Below the pieces are notes generated by a model, which searched no databases, had not been told where the DNA came from, and worked only from the letters and a program-made list of their open reading frames with translations. Both the position numbers and the translations under genes were made by a program. 22,271 nucleotides of DNA from Draconibacterium orientale (lineage in GTDB: Bacteria > Bacteroidota > Bacteroidia > Bacteroidales > UBA1556): contig DZDC01000012.1 of assembly GCA_022736595.1 (NCBI GenBank), forward strand, positions 8,384 through 30,654, in the 5' to 3' direction. Below, one piece after another: positions 1-7,312 of the stretch; within the stretch, counting starts at the first letter, position 1; every line of letters starts with the position of its first letter.

Positions 1-164
1 AGGATGGCTCCAAATTGAATGTTAATGATAAAAGCTTGTACAAATGCATTGGACTTGATGCCCATAATGCCTTCGGCTAAAATCATGTGACCGGTGGAAG
101 ATACAGGAAGAAATTCGGTAAGCCCTTCAACAATAGCTAAGATAATGGCTTCTAACCAACTCAT
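1..164 (-). CDS. uppP: Undecaprenyl-diphosphatase UppP (BacA), N-terminal part
   Basis: Only the first 54 codons are in the window; the gene runs off the left edge. The product removes one phosphate from undecaprenyl pyrophosphate at the inner membrane, recycling the lipid carrier for peptidoglycan and other envelope polymers. Seen: the start MSWLEAIILAIVEGLTEFLP, followed by VSSTGH at residues 21-26, is the family's first conserved block (E13, E17, S22-S23, H26), where catalytic residues lie. The ATG at 164 is 5 bases below the stop of the DUF3098 gene, so it is very likely the third gene of an ftsX-DUF3098-uppP transcription unit. Recognition is firm although the gene is truncated. Confidence 0.95.
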   Translation of the reverse strand, partial: MSWLEAIILAIVEGLTEFLPVSSTGHMILAEGIMGIKSNAFVQAFIINIQFGAI

Positions 165-169
165 TGAAC

Positions 170-412
170 CTATTGTTTTTTAGGCTTGTACATAATGGCA
201 TACACCTCTAAAACAAAGCCTGCCAACATGATCAATGGGGCTACAGTCATTCGGCGACTGTCGAAAATGGCTTCGCTAAAAACATTGGGATCGGTGCTTC
301 CGCCTCCGCTTAAAAGAATTAATCCGAGTAAGATCAATACTAAACCACTTCCCATGAGGAGGTAGTTGAATTTAGTAAATGCAAAGGGCAAATTTTCAGA
401 GTTATTCGACAT
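170..412 (-). CDS. DUF3098 family small membrane protein
   Basis: An 80-residue protein of unknown function. Seen: a polar N-terminus, a hydrophobic helix at about residues 16-36 with a Gly/Leu-rich core, a short loop containing SGGGSTDPNVFSEA and an arginine pair, a second helix at about 55-74, and a basic tail ending KPKKQ. This two-helix layout, and the position between ftsX and uppP, fit the DUF3098 family of Bacteroidota. The ATG at 412 lies 12 bases below the ftsX stop, so it is co-transcribed with the division and cell-wall genes. That suggests an envelope role, but this is inference from context only. Confidence 0.85.
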   Translation of the reverse strand: MSNNSENLPFAFTKFNYLLMGSGLVLILLGLILLSGGGSTDPNVFSEAIFDSRRMTVAPLIMLAGFVLEVYAIMYKPKKQ

Positions 413-424
413 AGATTGAAGTTT

Positions 425-1309
425 TTATGACATGTATAAGTGATCAATTTTCATTCTCAGATAACGACGAACAGCCAAACTACTCGACCACCACGATATG
501 AGAATGCCCAGTAAAAAGATGATTCCAAAAAGTATTAAATAGAGTTCACTGTTCTGATAATTAATTAGATCAGGATAACTTTCTCCCATCTTGAGGAGAA
601 CGAGCGACAAAAGGATAACCGTGATCAATGCACTGATAATTCCTTGAATGATTCCTTTAAAAATGAAAGGCCTACGAATAAAGCCTTGCGTGGCTCCAAT
701 GAGCTGCATGCTTCTAATTACAAAGCGATTGGCATATACCGATAGACGAATGGTGTTGTTGATCAGCATGATGGCAATAAGGAGCAATAAAGCAGTTACT
801 ACCATGAAGAATAAACTTACTCGAGCCATATTCTGGTTTATCATTTCCACATAATCTTCATGAAAACGCACCTCTTCAACAATGTTTCTCTTTTGAATAT
901 CAGCGGCAAAAGCCCGTAGTGAAGCTACTTCAATGGATTCCTCATTAAGGTAAACGTCGATGCTGGCATGCAACGGGTTTTCTCCATCCAAAAAGGTTAT
1001 AAAGTCTTCACCAATTTCCTTGCTATAGATTTCTTTGGCTTCTTCAGCGCTGATGTATTTGGTGTATTTAACTTTATCATTGGCCTCCAATTCCTTTTTC
1101 AGGCGCATCACTTCAGCTTCGCTTGCATTTTTCAGCATGAAAACACTAACTTGAATATTCTCCTTTACATGCTTACTTATAAGCTTGGAATGCAACAAGA
1201 TAAGGCCAAAAAAACCTAAAATAAAAAGCACCAACGAGATGCTAATGACCGAGGTTAGATAGGAGGATTTTAAGCGACGCTTATTGAATTTATCATCAAA
1301 TTTTGCCAT
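425..1309 (-). CDS. ftsX: Cell division protein FtsX (ABC-transporter-like permease)
   Basis: FtsX is the membrane half of FtsEX, which couples ATP hydrolysis by FtsE to activation of cell-wall hydrolases at the division site. Seen in the 294 residues: a basic N-terminus, one helix at about 18-40, an extracytoplasmic domain of about 120 residues, then three helices at about 166-190, 215-238 and 256-278 with the FtsX-like permease pattern (VIRSMQLIGATQGFIRRPF) between the first two of these. The length matches the family. No ftsE is adjacent. It leads a unit with DUF3098 and uppP, with gaps of 12 and 5 bases. A degenerate -7 box (CGAAAGTA on the plus strand, 1336-1343) lies 26 bases upstream. 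The start MAKFDDKF has no in-frame competitor. Confidence 0.95.
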   Translation of the reverse strand: MAKFDDKFNKRRLKSSYLTSVISISLVLFILGFFGLILLHSKLISKHVKENIQVSVFMLKNASEAEVMRLKKELEANDKVKYTKYISAEEAKEIYSKEIGEDFITFLDGENPLHASIDVYLNEESIEVASLRAFAADIQKRNIVEEVRFHEDYVEMINQNMARVSLFFMVVTALLLLIAIMLINNTIRLSVYANRFVIRSMQLIGATQGFIRRPFIFKGIIQGIISALITVILLSLVLLKMGESYPDLINYQNSELYLILFGIIFLLGILISWWSSSLAVRRYLRMKIDHLYMS

Positions 1310-1356
1310 TCCGATTTTGATAAAGGTTTCATGGGCGAAAGTACTAAAAAATTAGC

Positions 1357-1385
1357 TCCTAAAAAGCCGTTTAGATTTTTTAGGA
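1357..1385. repeat. Inverted repeat upstream of ftsX
   Basis: TCCTAAAAA (1357-1365) is repeated inverted as TTTTTAGGA (1377-1385) with an 11-base loop. It lies between the divergent ftsX and DUF2079 genes, just upstream of the possible ftsX -7 box. It could be an operator or simply chance AT-rich symmetry; no regulator family is suggested by the sequence. Confidence 0.3.
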
Positions 1386-1512
1386 AAACAAATTGCAAGA
1401 GGTAATTTAGGGGTTTTGTATCCCAAACAATTGTTGTATTTATGAATTACCTTTGGTCTTTTAAGGTATAAAATATAGTGCTAAATAAGCTTTCTCCTAT
1501 TTGCTTTTTGTG

Positions 1513-1520
1513 TAATTTTG
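1513..1520 (+). promoter_or_regulatory. -7 promoter box for the DUF2079 gene
   Basis: TAATTTTG matches the Bacteroidota -7 consensus TAnnTTTG and ends 16 bases before the ATG at 1537. A clear -33 TTTG is not visible at the expected spacing (TTTC lies at about 1491). A second match, TACCTTTG, lies at 1448-1455 and could be an alternative start. Confidence 0.5.
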
Positions 1521-1536
1521 ACACTTACTTCAATTA

Positions 1537-3030
1537 ATGTTATTGCCATTGAAAACTTACTTTTTGCAGTCAAAATACAAGCTGGGAGCGTTCCTAATAC
1601 TCCTTTTCTTTGCAATAATTTACGCTAGTATTTCTATTGTAAATCATTATTTTTTTAGAACCTACGCTCTGGACTTAGGAATGTACAACCAAGCAATTTA
1701 TAATTTTTCGCATTTAAGAGAAGCTCATTTTACACTAGGCCTTAGTGAGGTGGAAATGCCTTTTTTGGCTACTCATTTTTCCTTAATCACGATACTTTAT
1801 TCTCCAATCGCTTACCTATTTGGAACCTATTCATTATTGATTTTTCAAATTGGAATGATCTTTTTTGGCGCATTTTATATCTATAAATATAGCTTGCAAT
1901 TTTTCGATGAGAAGTCAACGATTCCTTTTTTCTTGGTTTTGCATTTCCTTTCAATTTGGGGAATTTTTTCTGCTTTAGGGTTCGATTATCACGATAATGT
2001 TATTGGGGCAATGCTTGTTCCTGCTTTTGTATATTACGTGGAAAAGCGAAATTTGAAAGTTGCTCTATTCTTTCTGGTTTTAATTCTTATTTCTAAGGAA
2101 ATTATGTCGCTTTGGGTGGTCTTTATTTTGTTGGGATTAATGCTCAAAAACAAAGACCGATTTAAATCTTCGTACCTAAAGTTCGAATGGCCATTGCTTG
2201 CTACTGCTTTGATATATGGCGTTATAGTAATTTTTTATATAATGCCTCATCTTCAAGGGGTGGACCAAAATCTGCAATTTGGGAGGTACCTTCAGCCTCA
2301 GTCTAATGTAGCCTCTATATTTAACACTCCATTAAGTAAAATTCCAAATCTCATCGTTGATTTTCTTTTTAGAAACACCATTGGAGATCCCGCCTATGAT
2401 CATATTAAAACTGAAACTTATATCATGTTCTTAATCTCTGGAGGCATTTTTTGTTTTTACAAACCCCAATATTTGTTGATGCTGATCCCTATTTTTGCTT
2501 TGAAATTTGCAAACCAAGAATATGTATTTTGGGGCACTTTATATCAATATTCAATTGAATTTGTGCCAATTATTAGCTTCGCAACTATGGCTTTTATCCA
2601 TGATTTGAAAATATCAAAACGCATTGTAATTACTGTTGTTTTTATCCTGACCCTTTCTTCAACAATTTATATTCTAAACGACAGAAAATCTAAATGGTAC
2701 AACAAAACCAATAATAATTTTTTATATACCGAGCATTATCAAACAGATATTAATTTAGATGAGGTGTATCATGGTTTAGATATGATATCTCCAACAAGTG
2801 TTGTTTCTGCATCTTCCTCTTTGGTTCCACGCTTGGCTTTTCGTGAGACAATTTACCACTTCCCCATTATAAAAAACGCCGAATACATTGCTCTTTTTCT
2901 TAATAGAGATTCTTACCCTTTAACCCCAGAAGAAATAACCGTTAATATTCAAAAACTTTCAGAAAATAAGCACTATACAATCTTGTATCATAGCAAAGAT
3001 TTGATTATTTTTCAGAAATTGAAACCATAG
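1537..3030 (+). CDS. DUF2079 family polytopic membrane protein
   Basis: A 497-residue integral membrane protein with roughly 10 hydrophobic helices in the first 390 residues and a soluble tail of about 100 residues. Seen: after the first helix comes the segment YALDLGMYNQAIYNF (acidic residue in the first periplasmic loop), then HFSLITILYSPIAYLFG and later FDYHDNVIGAMLVPAFVYYV and ISKEIMSLWVV. This order is characteristic of DUF2079 proteins, which resemble GT-C glycosyltransferases (lipid-linked sugar donors, aspartate in the first loop). A glycosyltransferase role is plausible but inferred. The gene stands alone, divergent from ftsX, and is clearly more AT-rich than its neighbours (about 20-35% GC in rows sampled), which may mean recent acquisition or relaxed selection. 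Confidence 0.85.
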   Translation: MLLPLKTYFLQSKYKLGAFLILLFFAIIYASISIVNHYFFRTYALDLGMYNQAIYNFSHLREAHFTLGLSEVEMPFLATHFSLITILYSPIAYLFGTYSLLIFQIGMIFFGAFYIYKYSLQFFDEKSTIPFFLVLHFLSIWGIFSALGFDYHDNVIGAMLVPAFVYYVEKRNLKVALFFLVLILISKEIMSLWVVFILLGLMLKNKDRFKSSYLKFEWPLLATALIYGVIVIFYIMPHLQGVDQNLQFGRYLQPQSNVASIFNTPLSKIPNLIVDFLFRNTIGDPAYDHIKTETYIMFLISGGIFCFYKPQYLLMLIPIFALKFANQEYVFWGTLYQYSIEFVPIISFATMAFIHDLKISKRIVITVVFILTLSSTIYILNDRKSKWYNKTNNNFLYTEHYQTDINLDEVYHGLDMISPTSVVSASSSLVPRLAFRETIYHFPIIKNAEYIALFLNRDSYPLTPEEITVNIQKLSENKHYTILYHSKDLIIFQKLKP

Positions 3031-3106
3031 ATTGTTGGTATTCCGCTAATATTTTTACACCATCGGTTTTAATGCAACTTATTTGCTCTTTTTGCGTTTA
3101 CCTGCC

Positions 3107-3113
3107 TAATTTG
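3107..3113 (+). promoter_or_regulatory. Imperfect -7 promoter box before the cysteine-cluster gene
   Basis: TAATTTG (one T short of TAnnTTTG) lies 21 bases after TTTG at 3082-3085, a spacing close to that expected between -33 and -7 boxes. It overlaps a GTG codon at 3113, so it argues for translation from the ATG at 3161 instead. Confidence 0.35.
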
Positions 3114-3160
3114 TGTTCAATAATCAACTTTTAAGTTCATCGCTTTTCAATTTACATAGA

Positions 3161-3895
3161 ATGAAAGACAGGTCGGCACTCAGTGCTTATCAAGCTCAGC
3201 TTAATGAGCTTTCTAAGGGTGAAAAACTTATTTCCGGAATTTATAATTACTGCGACCGTTGGTGCGAGCGTTGCTCTATGGCCAATCATTGCAGTATTTA
3301 TTATATGGAACTTTCAGATAATCAACCTCAAAACGGTAAAAACATAGATCGTATCAACGAAATATTTACCCTCACCATGGAGATGCTCCATGAAATTTCG
3401 GAAGAGATGGGTATAAAACTGAGTGAGTTACCTGAAATTGATATTCCCGAACACCAGCCCACCGATGTTGAAAAACATGCCATTGATCTCGACCGGCGTT
3501 TTCATTTATGGATGGTACAACAGGAAAGTGATTTGGCACATCGTTTACAACTTTTACAGCAGACCGATGCTCATCGTGCCAAAACTCTGAAGAATGCCAT
3601 CGAAATTGTGGAATGGCACATGAATCTTGTAGGGCCAAAACTCCATCGAGCCATGACGGTAATACATGCCAATGACTTCAATGAGGTGGAGTTGCTCGAC
3701 CGAAGAGGTTCGGCCAAAGTGGCTCTCATCAGCATTGATAAATGTACGGGTGCTTTTGGCTATTTACTGAAACAATTTCCTCATTACGAAACCGAAATTC
3801 TTGGCTTTTTGTCGCAGCTTTCGAGTATAAAGAAATTGCTACTAGCTACCTTCCCCGACGCCATGGACTTTAAACGCCCAGGGTTCGACGAATAA
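3161..3895 (+). CDS. Conserved hypothetical protein with CX3CX2CX5C cysteine cluster
   Basis: A 244-residue cytoplasmic protein of unknown function. Seen: near the N-terminus four cysteines, C31, C35, C38 and C44, in the run YNYCDRWCERCSMANHC, a pattern able to bind zinc or an iron-sulfur cluster; the rest is mostly charged helix (about 60-160), then a C-terminal helical part with LHRAMTVIHANDFNE. No signal peptide or membrane helix is present. I associate the DRWCERC motif with a conserved Bacteroidota family without a known role. A GTG at 3113 would add 16 residues, but it overlaps a probable -7 box, so I prefer the ATG at 3161. It precedes rsmE by 41 bases in the same direction. Confidence 0.8.
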   Translation: MKDRSALSAYQAQLNELSKGEKLISGIYNYCDRWCERCSMANHCSIYYMELSDNQPQNGKNIDRINEIFTLTMEMLHEISEEMGIKLSELPEIDIPEHQPTDVEKHAIDLDRRFHLWMVQQESDLAHRLQLLQQTDAHRAKTLKNAIEIVEWHMNLVGPKLHRAMTVIHANDFNEVELLDRRGSAKVALISIDKCTGAFGYLLKQFPHYETEILGFLSQLSSIKKLLLATFPDAMDFKRPGFDE

Positions 3896-3924
3896 TCAAA
3901 TCCCCCGCATTCGGTTTTTTCACT

Positions 3925-3932
3925 TATTTTTG
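3925..3932 (+). promoter_or_regulatory. -7 promoter box immediately before rsmE
   Basis: TATTTTTG fits TAnnTTTG exactly and ends only 4 bases before the rsmE ATG. If used, the transcript would start at or next to the start codon, giving a leaderless or nearly leaderless message. Confidence 0.4.
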
Positions 3933-3936
3933 CTCC

Positions 3937-4662
3937 ATGCAATTGTATTATCATCCCCATCTTCAAGCTGAACTTATCAGCATTGGTAACTTGGTGACTC
4001 TTCCCGAAGACGAATCCATGCATATTACCAAAGTGCTTCGTCATCAAATTGGCGACCGGTTGCTGGTCACTGACGGCAAAGGCTTGCTTATGGAAACTCA
4101 AATACACCAATTGGAAAAAAAGGTTTGCACTGTAGAAGTGTTAAGCTTGGTTCAAAATCAACCCTCTCGAAGCTATCAAATTCATTTGGCGGTGGCTCCA
4201 ACCAAAAACTTGGATCGCTTTGAGTGGTTTCTTGAAAAGGCTACCGAAATGGGAATCGATACTGTTACCCCCATCATCTGTGACCATAGCATTCGCCGTG
4301 AAATTAAAATTGAGAGGAGCAACCGTATCATTTCCTCTGCCATGAAACAATCGCTCCAAACTTTTCACCCTAAACTTAACGAGGCTTGTACTTTTAAAAA
4401 GTTTGTAAATCAGTCTTTTGATGGTTTGAAGTTAATGGCTCATCTTTCTGAACAAAGCCAAAAACCTCTGTCATATTGGGTTAAGAAGAATCAATCGGTT
4501 TGTATTCTCATTGGACCTGAGGGCGACTTCAGTCCTGAGGAAGTGCAACTAGCGGTACAAAATGGATATCAATTATCGCTACTGGGCCAGCAACGGTTAC
4601 GTACCGAAACGGCAGCCATTGTAGCCTGCAACCAAATTCATTTTATCAATGAAGATTATTAA
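3937..4662 (+). CDS. rsmE: 16S rRNA (uracil(1498)-N3)-methyltransferase RsmE
   Basis: RsmE methylates N3 of U1498 in 16S rRNA of the 30S subunit, using S-adenosylmethionine. Seen in the 241 residues: an N-terminal PUA-like RNA-binding part (about 1-70, with HITKVLRHQIGDRL), then a SPOUT (trefoil-knot) methyltransferase domain. Diagnostic blocks are TKNLDRFEWFLEKATEMG (about 89-106), GPEGDF at 193-198 in the cofactor-binding knot, and LGQQRLRTETAAI (216-228). Length is normal for the family. The 3' end overlaps the start of the DUF4159 gene by 14 bases, which implies coupled expression. Confidence 0.96.
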   Translation: MQLYYHPHLQAELISIGNLVTLPEDESMHITKVLRHQIGDRLLVTDGKGLLMETQIHQLEKKVCTVEVLSLVQNQPSRSYQIHLAVAPTKNLDRFEWFLEKATEMGIDTVTPIICDHSIRREIKIERSNRIISSAMKQSLQTFHPKLNEACTFKKFVNQSFDGLKLMAHLSEQSQKPLSYWVKKNQSVCILIGPEGDFSPEEVQLAVQNGYQLSLLGQQRLRTETAAIVACNQIHFINEDY

Positions 4663-5329
4663 AAATACTTTGATAGGTCTTTTGCTGTGGGTTATACTCA
4701 GCTCTGGAACTGCGCCAGCTTTACAATTGGCTTTGTTAAAGTACAATGGAGGCGGAGACTGGTATGCCAATCCCACGGCACTACCCAACTTGGTGAATTT
4801 TTGCAATAAGAATCTAGGCATGAATTTAAGCCAAAACATTGCTACCGTTGAAGTGGGAAGCAAAGAGATTTTTAATTATCCTTGGCTTCACCTTACGGGT
4901 CATGGAAATGTGCTTTTCTCAGCTCAGGACGCATCCAATCTTCGGGCCTATCTCATCTCGGGAGGATTCTTGCATATCTCCGACAATTATGGACTTAATA
5001 ATTTCATTCGGCCTCAGATGAAAAAAGTGTTTCCCGAATTAGAATTTGTGGAGTTGCCTTTCAGCCATCCCATTTACCACCAAAGATTTCCTTTTAATAA
5101 TGGTCTTCCAAAAATACACGAGCACGACGGTAAACGTCCACAAGGTTTCGGATTGATTTATGAAGGAAGGTTGGTCTGCTTTTACGATTACGAATGCGAT
5201 TTGGGTGACGGGTGGGAAAATGCAGAGATTCATAATGATTCTGAGCAAAAACGACTTCAAGCCCTACAAATGGGAGCCAATATTTTAAGTTTTGTTTTTA
5301 CTACCAACGGAAATTCTAAAACTCCTTAG
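4649..5329 (+). CDS. DUF4159 domain protein, exported
   Basis: A 226-residue protein whose function is unknown. Seen: an N-terminal hydrophobic signal-like segment (about 4-24) ending near GTAPALQLA, then one domain filling the rest, with KYNGGGDWYANPTALPNL, PWLHLTGHG (tight turn like those in glutamine-amidotransferase-like folds), LRAYLISGGFLHISDNYG and a late ECDLGDGWEN. These blocks are typical of DUF4159 proteins of Bacteroidota. A periplasmic location is inferred from the N-terminus. The ATG at 4649 lies inside the last codons of rsmE (14-base overlap, different frame), so translation is probably coupled. No clear terminator is seen before the convergent DUF4294 gene. Confidence 0.85.
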   Translation: MKIIKNTLIGLLLWVILSSGTAPALQLALLKYNGGGDWYANPTALPNLVNFCNKNLGMNLSQNIATVEVGSKEIFNYPWLHLTGHGNVLFSAQDASNLRAYLISGGFLHISDNYGLNNFIRPQMKKVFPELEFVELPFSHPIYHQRFPFNNGLPKIHEHDGKRPQGFGLIYEGRLVCFYDYECDLGDGWENAEIHNDSEQKRLQALQMGANILSFVFTTNGNSKTP

Positions 5330-5406
5330 AAAATAGAAGTACAAATGAAATTTGGGAATAAAAAGTAGGGGTTCAACGACCAAATTTTTCGATCGCCATC
5401 AGCCAA

Positions 5407-6015
5407 TTAGATGGCGCCCATTTCGATAAGTTGAACTATTTGTTCAATTTGTCGGTCTTCGCCCAATGGATCGTATTTCACTTTTAGGTTGTAACCAAAA
5501 AGACGACCGACCCCTTGCCAAATCACTGCGGAAGAGGTTCCTCTTAATTCTTTAAGGAGGTCATAACCCGAATGATTGGTTTCTCTATCAAGGAGTTTAA
5601 TCAAAATCTTACCTTGGGTAAACGTGAGGCTTCGTAATCGGCCTTCGTACTCAGCACGCAGTTCATCTTCGGCTTTCTTCATAATTTTGCGACGGGCTCT
5701 GTCGTTGGGCTCTGCACGCAATTGTACATCGTATTGACGAAGTTTTTGGCCAGCAAGTTTAGCATAAGGGTACACCAATTTTACGTATTTCACCAATCGA
5801 GTATATCTTCGTTCGTCTTTTTTTGATTTAAACTTTTTGGTTTTAACTACATAAACTTCCTTTAAAGGAATATAACTTATGGTATCGCCCTCAAAAATAA
5901 CTCCCTGAAATACATAGCCTTTCGCTGGAGCGTTGGTCTGAGTGGTGATTTGACCCTTTAGGGTTCCTGCAAAAAAAAGGAGACCTAAAAACCAAAGAAA
6001 AAACCTTAGTTTCAT
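5407..6015 (-). CDS. DUF4294 family exported protein
   Basis: A 202-residue protein of unknown function. Seen: a signal peptide (MKLRFFLWFLGLLFFAGT, likely cleaved near KGQ), a short beta-rich stretch with GDTISYIPLKEVYVV, then a strongly basic helical region (KTKKFKSKKDERRYTRLVK, about 63-81) and tyrosine-rich VYPYAKLAGQKLRQYD, followed by a conserved end with LIKLLDRETNHSGYDLLKEL and WQGVGRLFGYNLK. This agrees with DUF4294 of Bacteroidota. A TTG nine bases upstream would add three residues, but the ATG at 6015 starts directly at the signal peptide. It follows clpX by 48 bases in the same direction, so it may be the last gene of the clpPX unit. Confidence 0.85.
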   Translation of the reverse strand: MKLRFFLWFLGLLFFAGTLKGQITTQTNAPAKGYVFQGVIFEGDTISYIPLKEVYVVKTKKFKSKKDERRYTRLVKYVKLVYPYAKLAGQKLRQYDVQLRAEPNDRARRKIMKKAEDELRAEYEGRLRSLTFTQGKILIKLLDRETNHSGYDLLKELRGTSSAVIWQGVGRLFGYNLKVKYDPLGEDRQIEQIVQLIEMGAI

Positions 6016-6063
6016 TTTTAACAATTTAAAACGAGTCGAAGGCGAAAACTATGCCATTTTCAC

Positions 6064-7308
6064 TTATCCTGCTTGTAACCGAGCAAGATTAGTTTTTTCA
6101 AGTTGTTGACGGGCATAAATTTCGTCAATTTTCAAAACCTTTTTCTTAGAATGCGAAGGCATTTCGTACATGGCCTCGTTGAGAATGGCTTCAACAATAG
6201 TACGCAAACCTCGGGCACCTAACTTAAATTCGATGGCTTTTTCCACTATATATTCGTAGGCGTCGTCGGTAAACTCGATGTTAATGTCATCCATTTCAAA
6301 GAGTTTGGTAAACTGCTTACTTAATGCATTTTTGGGTTCCTGTAGAATTCGCTTTAAAGCGGTTTTATCCAGGGGTTGCATGTAAGTGAGCATAGGCAAA
6401 CGTCCTACGATTTCTGGAATGAGTCCGTAGCTTCTAACGTCTTGTGGACTAATATATTGTAGTAAGTTGGCTTTATCAATGCTTTCAGTACCTTTTTTAT
6501 TGTATCCAATAATATTGGTATTGATGCGGTTGGCAATTTTTTTCTCTATTCCGTCAAATGCACCACCGCAGATAAAGAGGATGTTTTGGGTATTGACTTG
6601 GATCATTTTTTGGTCGGGATGCTTACGGCCACCTTGCGGAGGTACATTCACCACCGAACCTTCCAAAAGTTTTAGTAAAGCCTGTTGAACGCCTTCGCCC
6701 GATACATCACGAGTGATGGAAGGATTGTCGCTTTTGCGGGCAATTTTATCGATTTCGTCAATAAAAACAATTCCTTTTTCGGCAGCTTCCACGTTGTAAT
6801 TGGCAGCTTGAAGCAAGCGAACCAGCACGTTTTCTACATCTTCGCCCACATATCCTGCTTCGGTAAGCACGGTGGCGTCGGCAATGCAAAAAGGCACTTC
6901 AAGCATTCGGGCAATGGTACGTGCCATTAGGGTTTTGCCGGTTCCGGTTTCTCCAACCAAAAGAATATTGGATTTCTCAATTTCTATTTCATCATTAGTT
7001 TTGCGATGTACCAAATTGTAGTTGATGCGTTTAAAATGGTTGTAAACCGCCACGGCAATCACTTTTTTTGCCTCATCTTGGCCAATGATATATTCATCGA
7101 GTTTCGATTTTATATCTTTTGGTTTCAGAAGTTTTAAACTTGAGATAGGTTTTTGATGCTGTTTATTTTGCAACTCACCCTTTACAATTTCAGCTGCTTG
7201 ATCGATGCAGTGATTGCATATTTTGCCTGTGTAACCACTCACTAGAATGTCCACTTCACTTCCACTCCGTCCGCAAAAGGAACAGCTTTCTTCAATCTTC
7301 TTTGCCAT
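6064..7308 (-). CDS. clpX: ATP-dependent Clp protease ATP-binding subunit ClpX
   Basis: ClpX is the hexameric AAA+ unfoldase that feeds substrates into ClpP in the cytoplasm. Seen in 414 residues: N-terminal zinc-binding domain with C9, C12, C31 and C34; Walker A GETGTGKT (119-126); pore loop GYVG (152-155); Walker B IVFIDE with D184 and E185; and a sensor-2 GARGLR near the C-terminus. The ClpP-contacting loop reads IGY instead of the E. coli IGF. The reading frame is open up to 7338, but the ATG at 7308 (MAKKIEES) starts at the zinc-finger domain as in the family and lies 4 bases after the clpP stop. clpP and clpX are therefore almost certainly one operon. Confidence 0.98.
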   Translation of the reverse strand: MAKKIEESCSFCGRSGSEVDILVSGYTGKICNHCIDQAAEIVKGELQNKQHQKPISSLKLLKPKDIKSKLDEYIIGQDEAKKVIAVAVYNHFKRINYNLVHRKTNDEIEIEKSNILLVGETGTGKTLMARTIARMLEVPFCIADATVLTEAGYVGEDVENVLVRLLQAANYNVEAAEKGIVFIDEIDKIARKSDNPSITRDVSGEGVQQALLKLLEGSVVNVPPQGGRKHPDQKMIQVNTQNILFICGGAFDGIEKKIANRINTNIIGYNKKGTESIDKANLLQYISPQDVRSYGLIPEIVGRLPMLTYMQPLDKTALKRILQEPKNALSKQFTKLFEMDDINIEFTDDAYEYIVEKAIEFKLGARGLRTIVEAILNEAMYEMPSHSKKKVLKIDEIYARQQLEKTNLARLQAG

Positions 7309-7312
7309 ACTT

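Noticed and set aside
5394..5416. Hairpin CGCCATC / GATGGCG at the DUF4159-DUF4294 junction as a terminator
   Set aside because: The 7-base stem contains the DUF4294 stop codon in its loop and has no T tract on either strand.
6467..6930. Open frames of 73 and 81 codons on the plus strand inside clpX
   Set aside because: They lie antisense to a fully conserved clpX and encode no recognisable protein.
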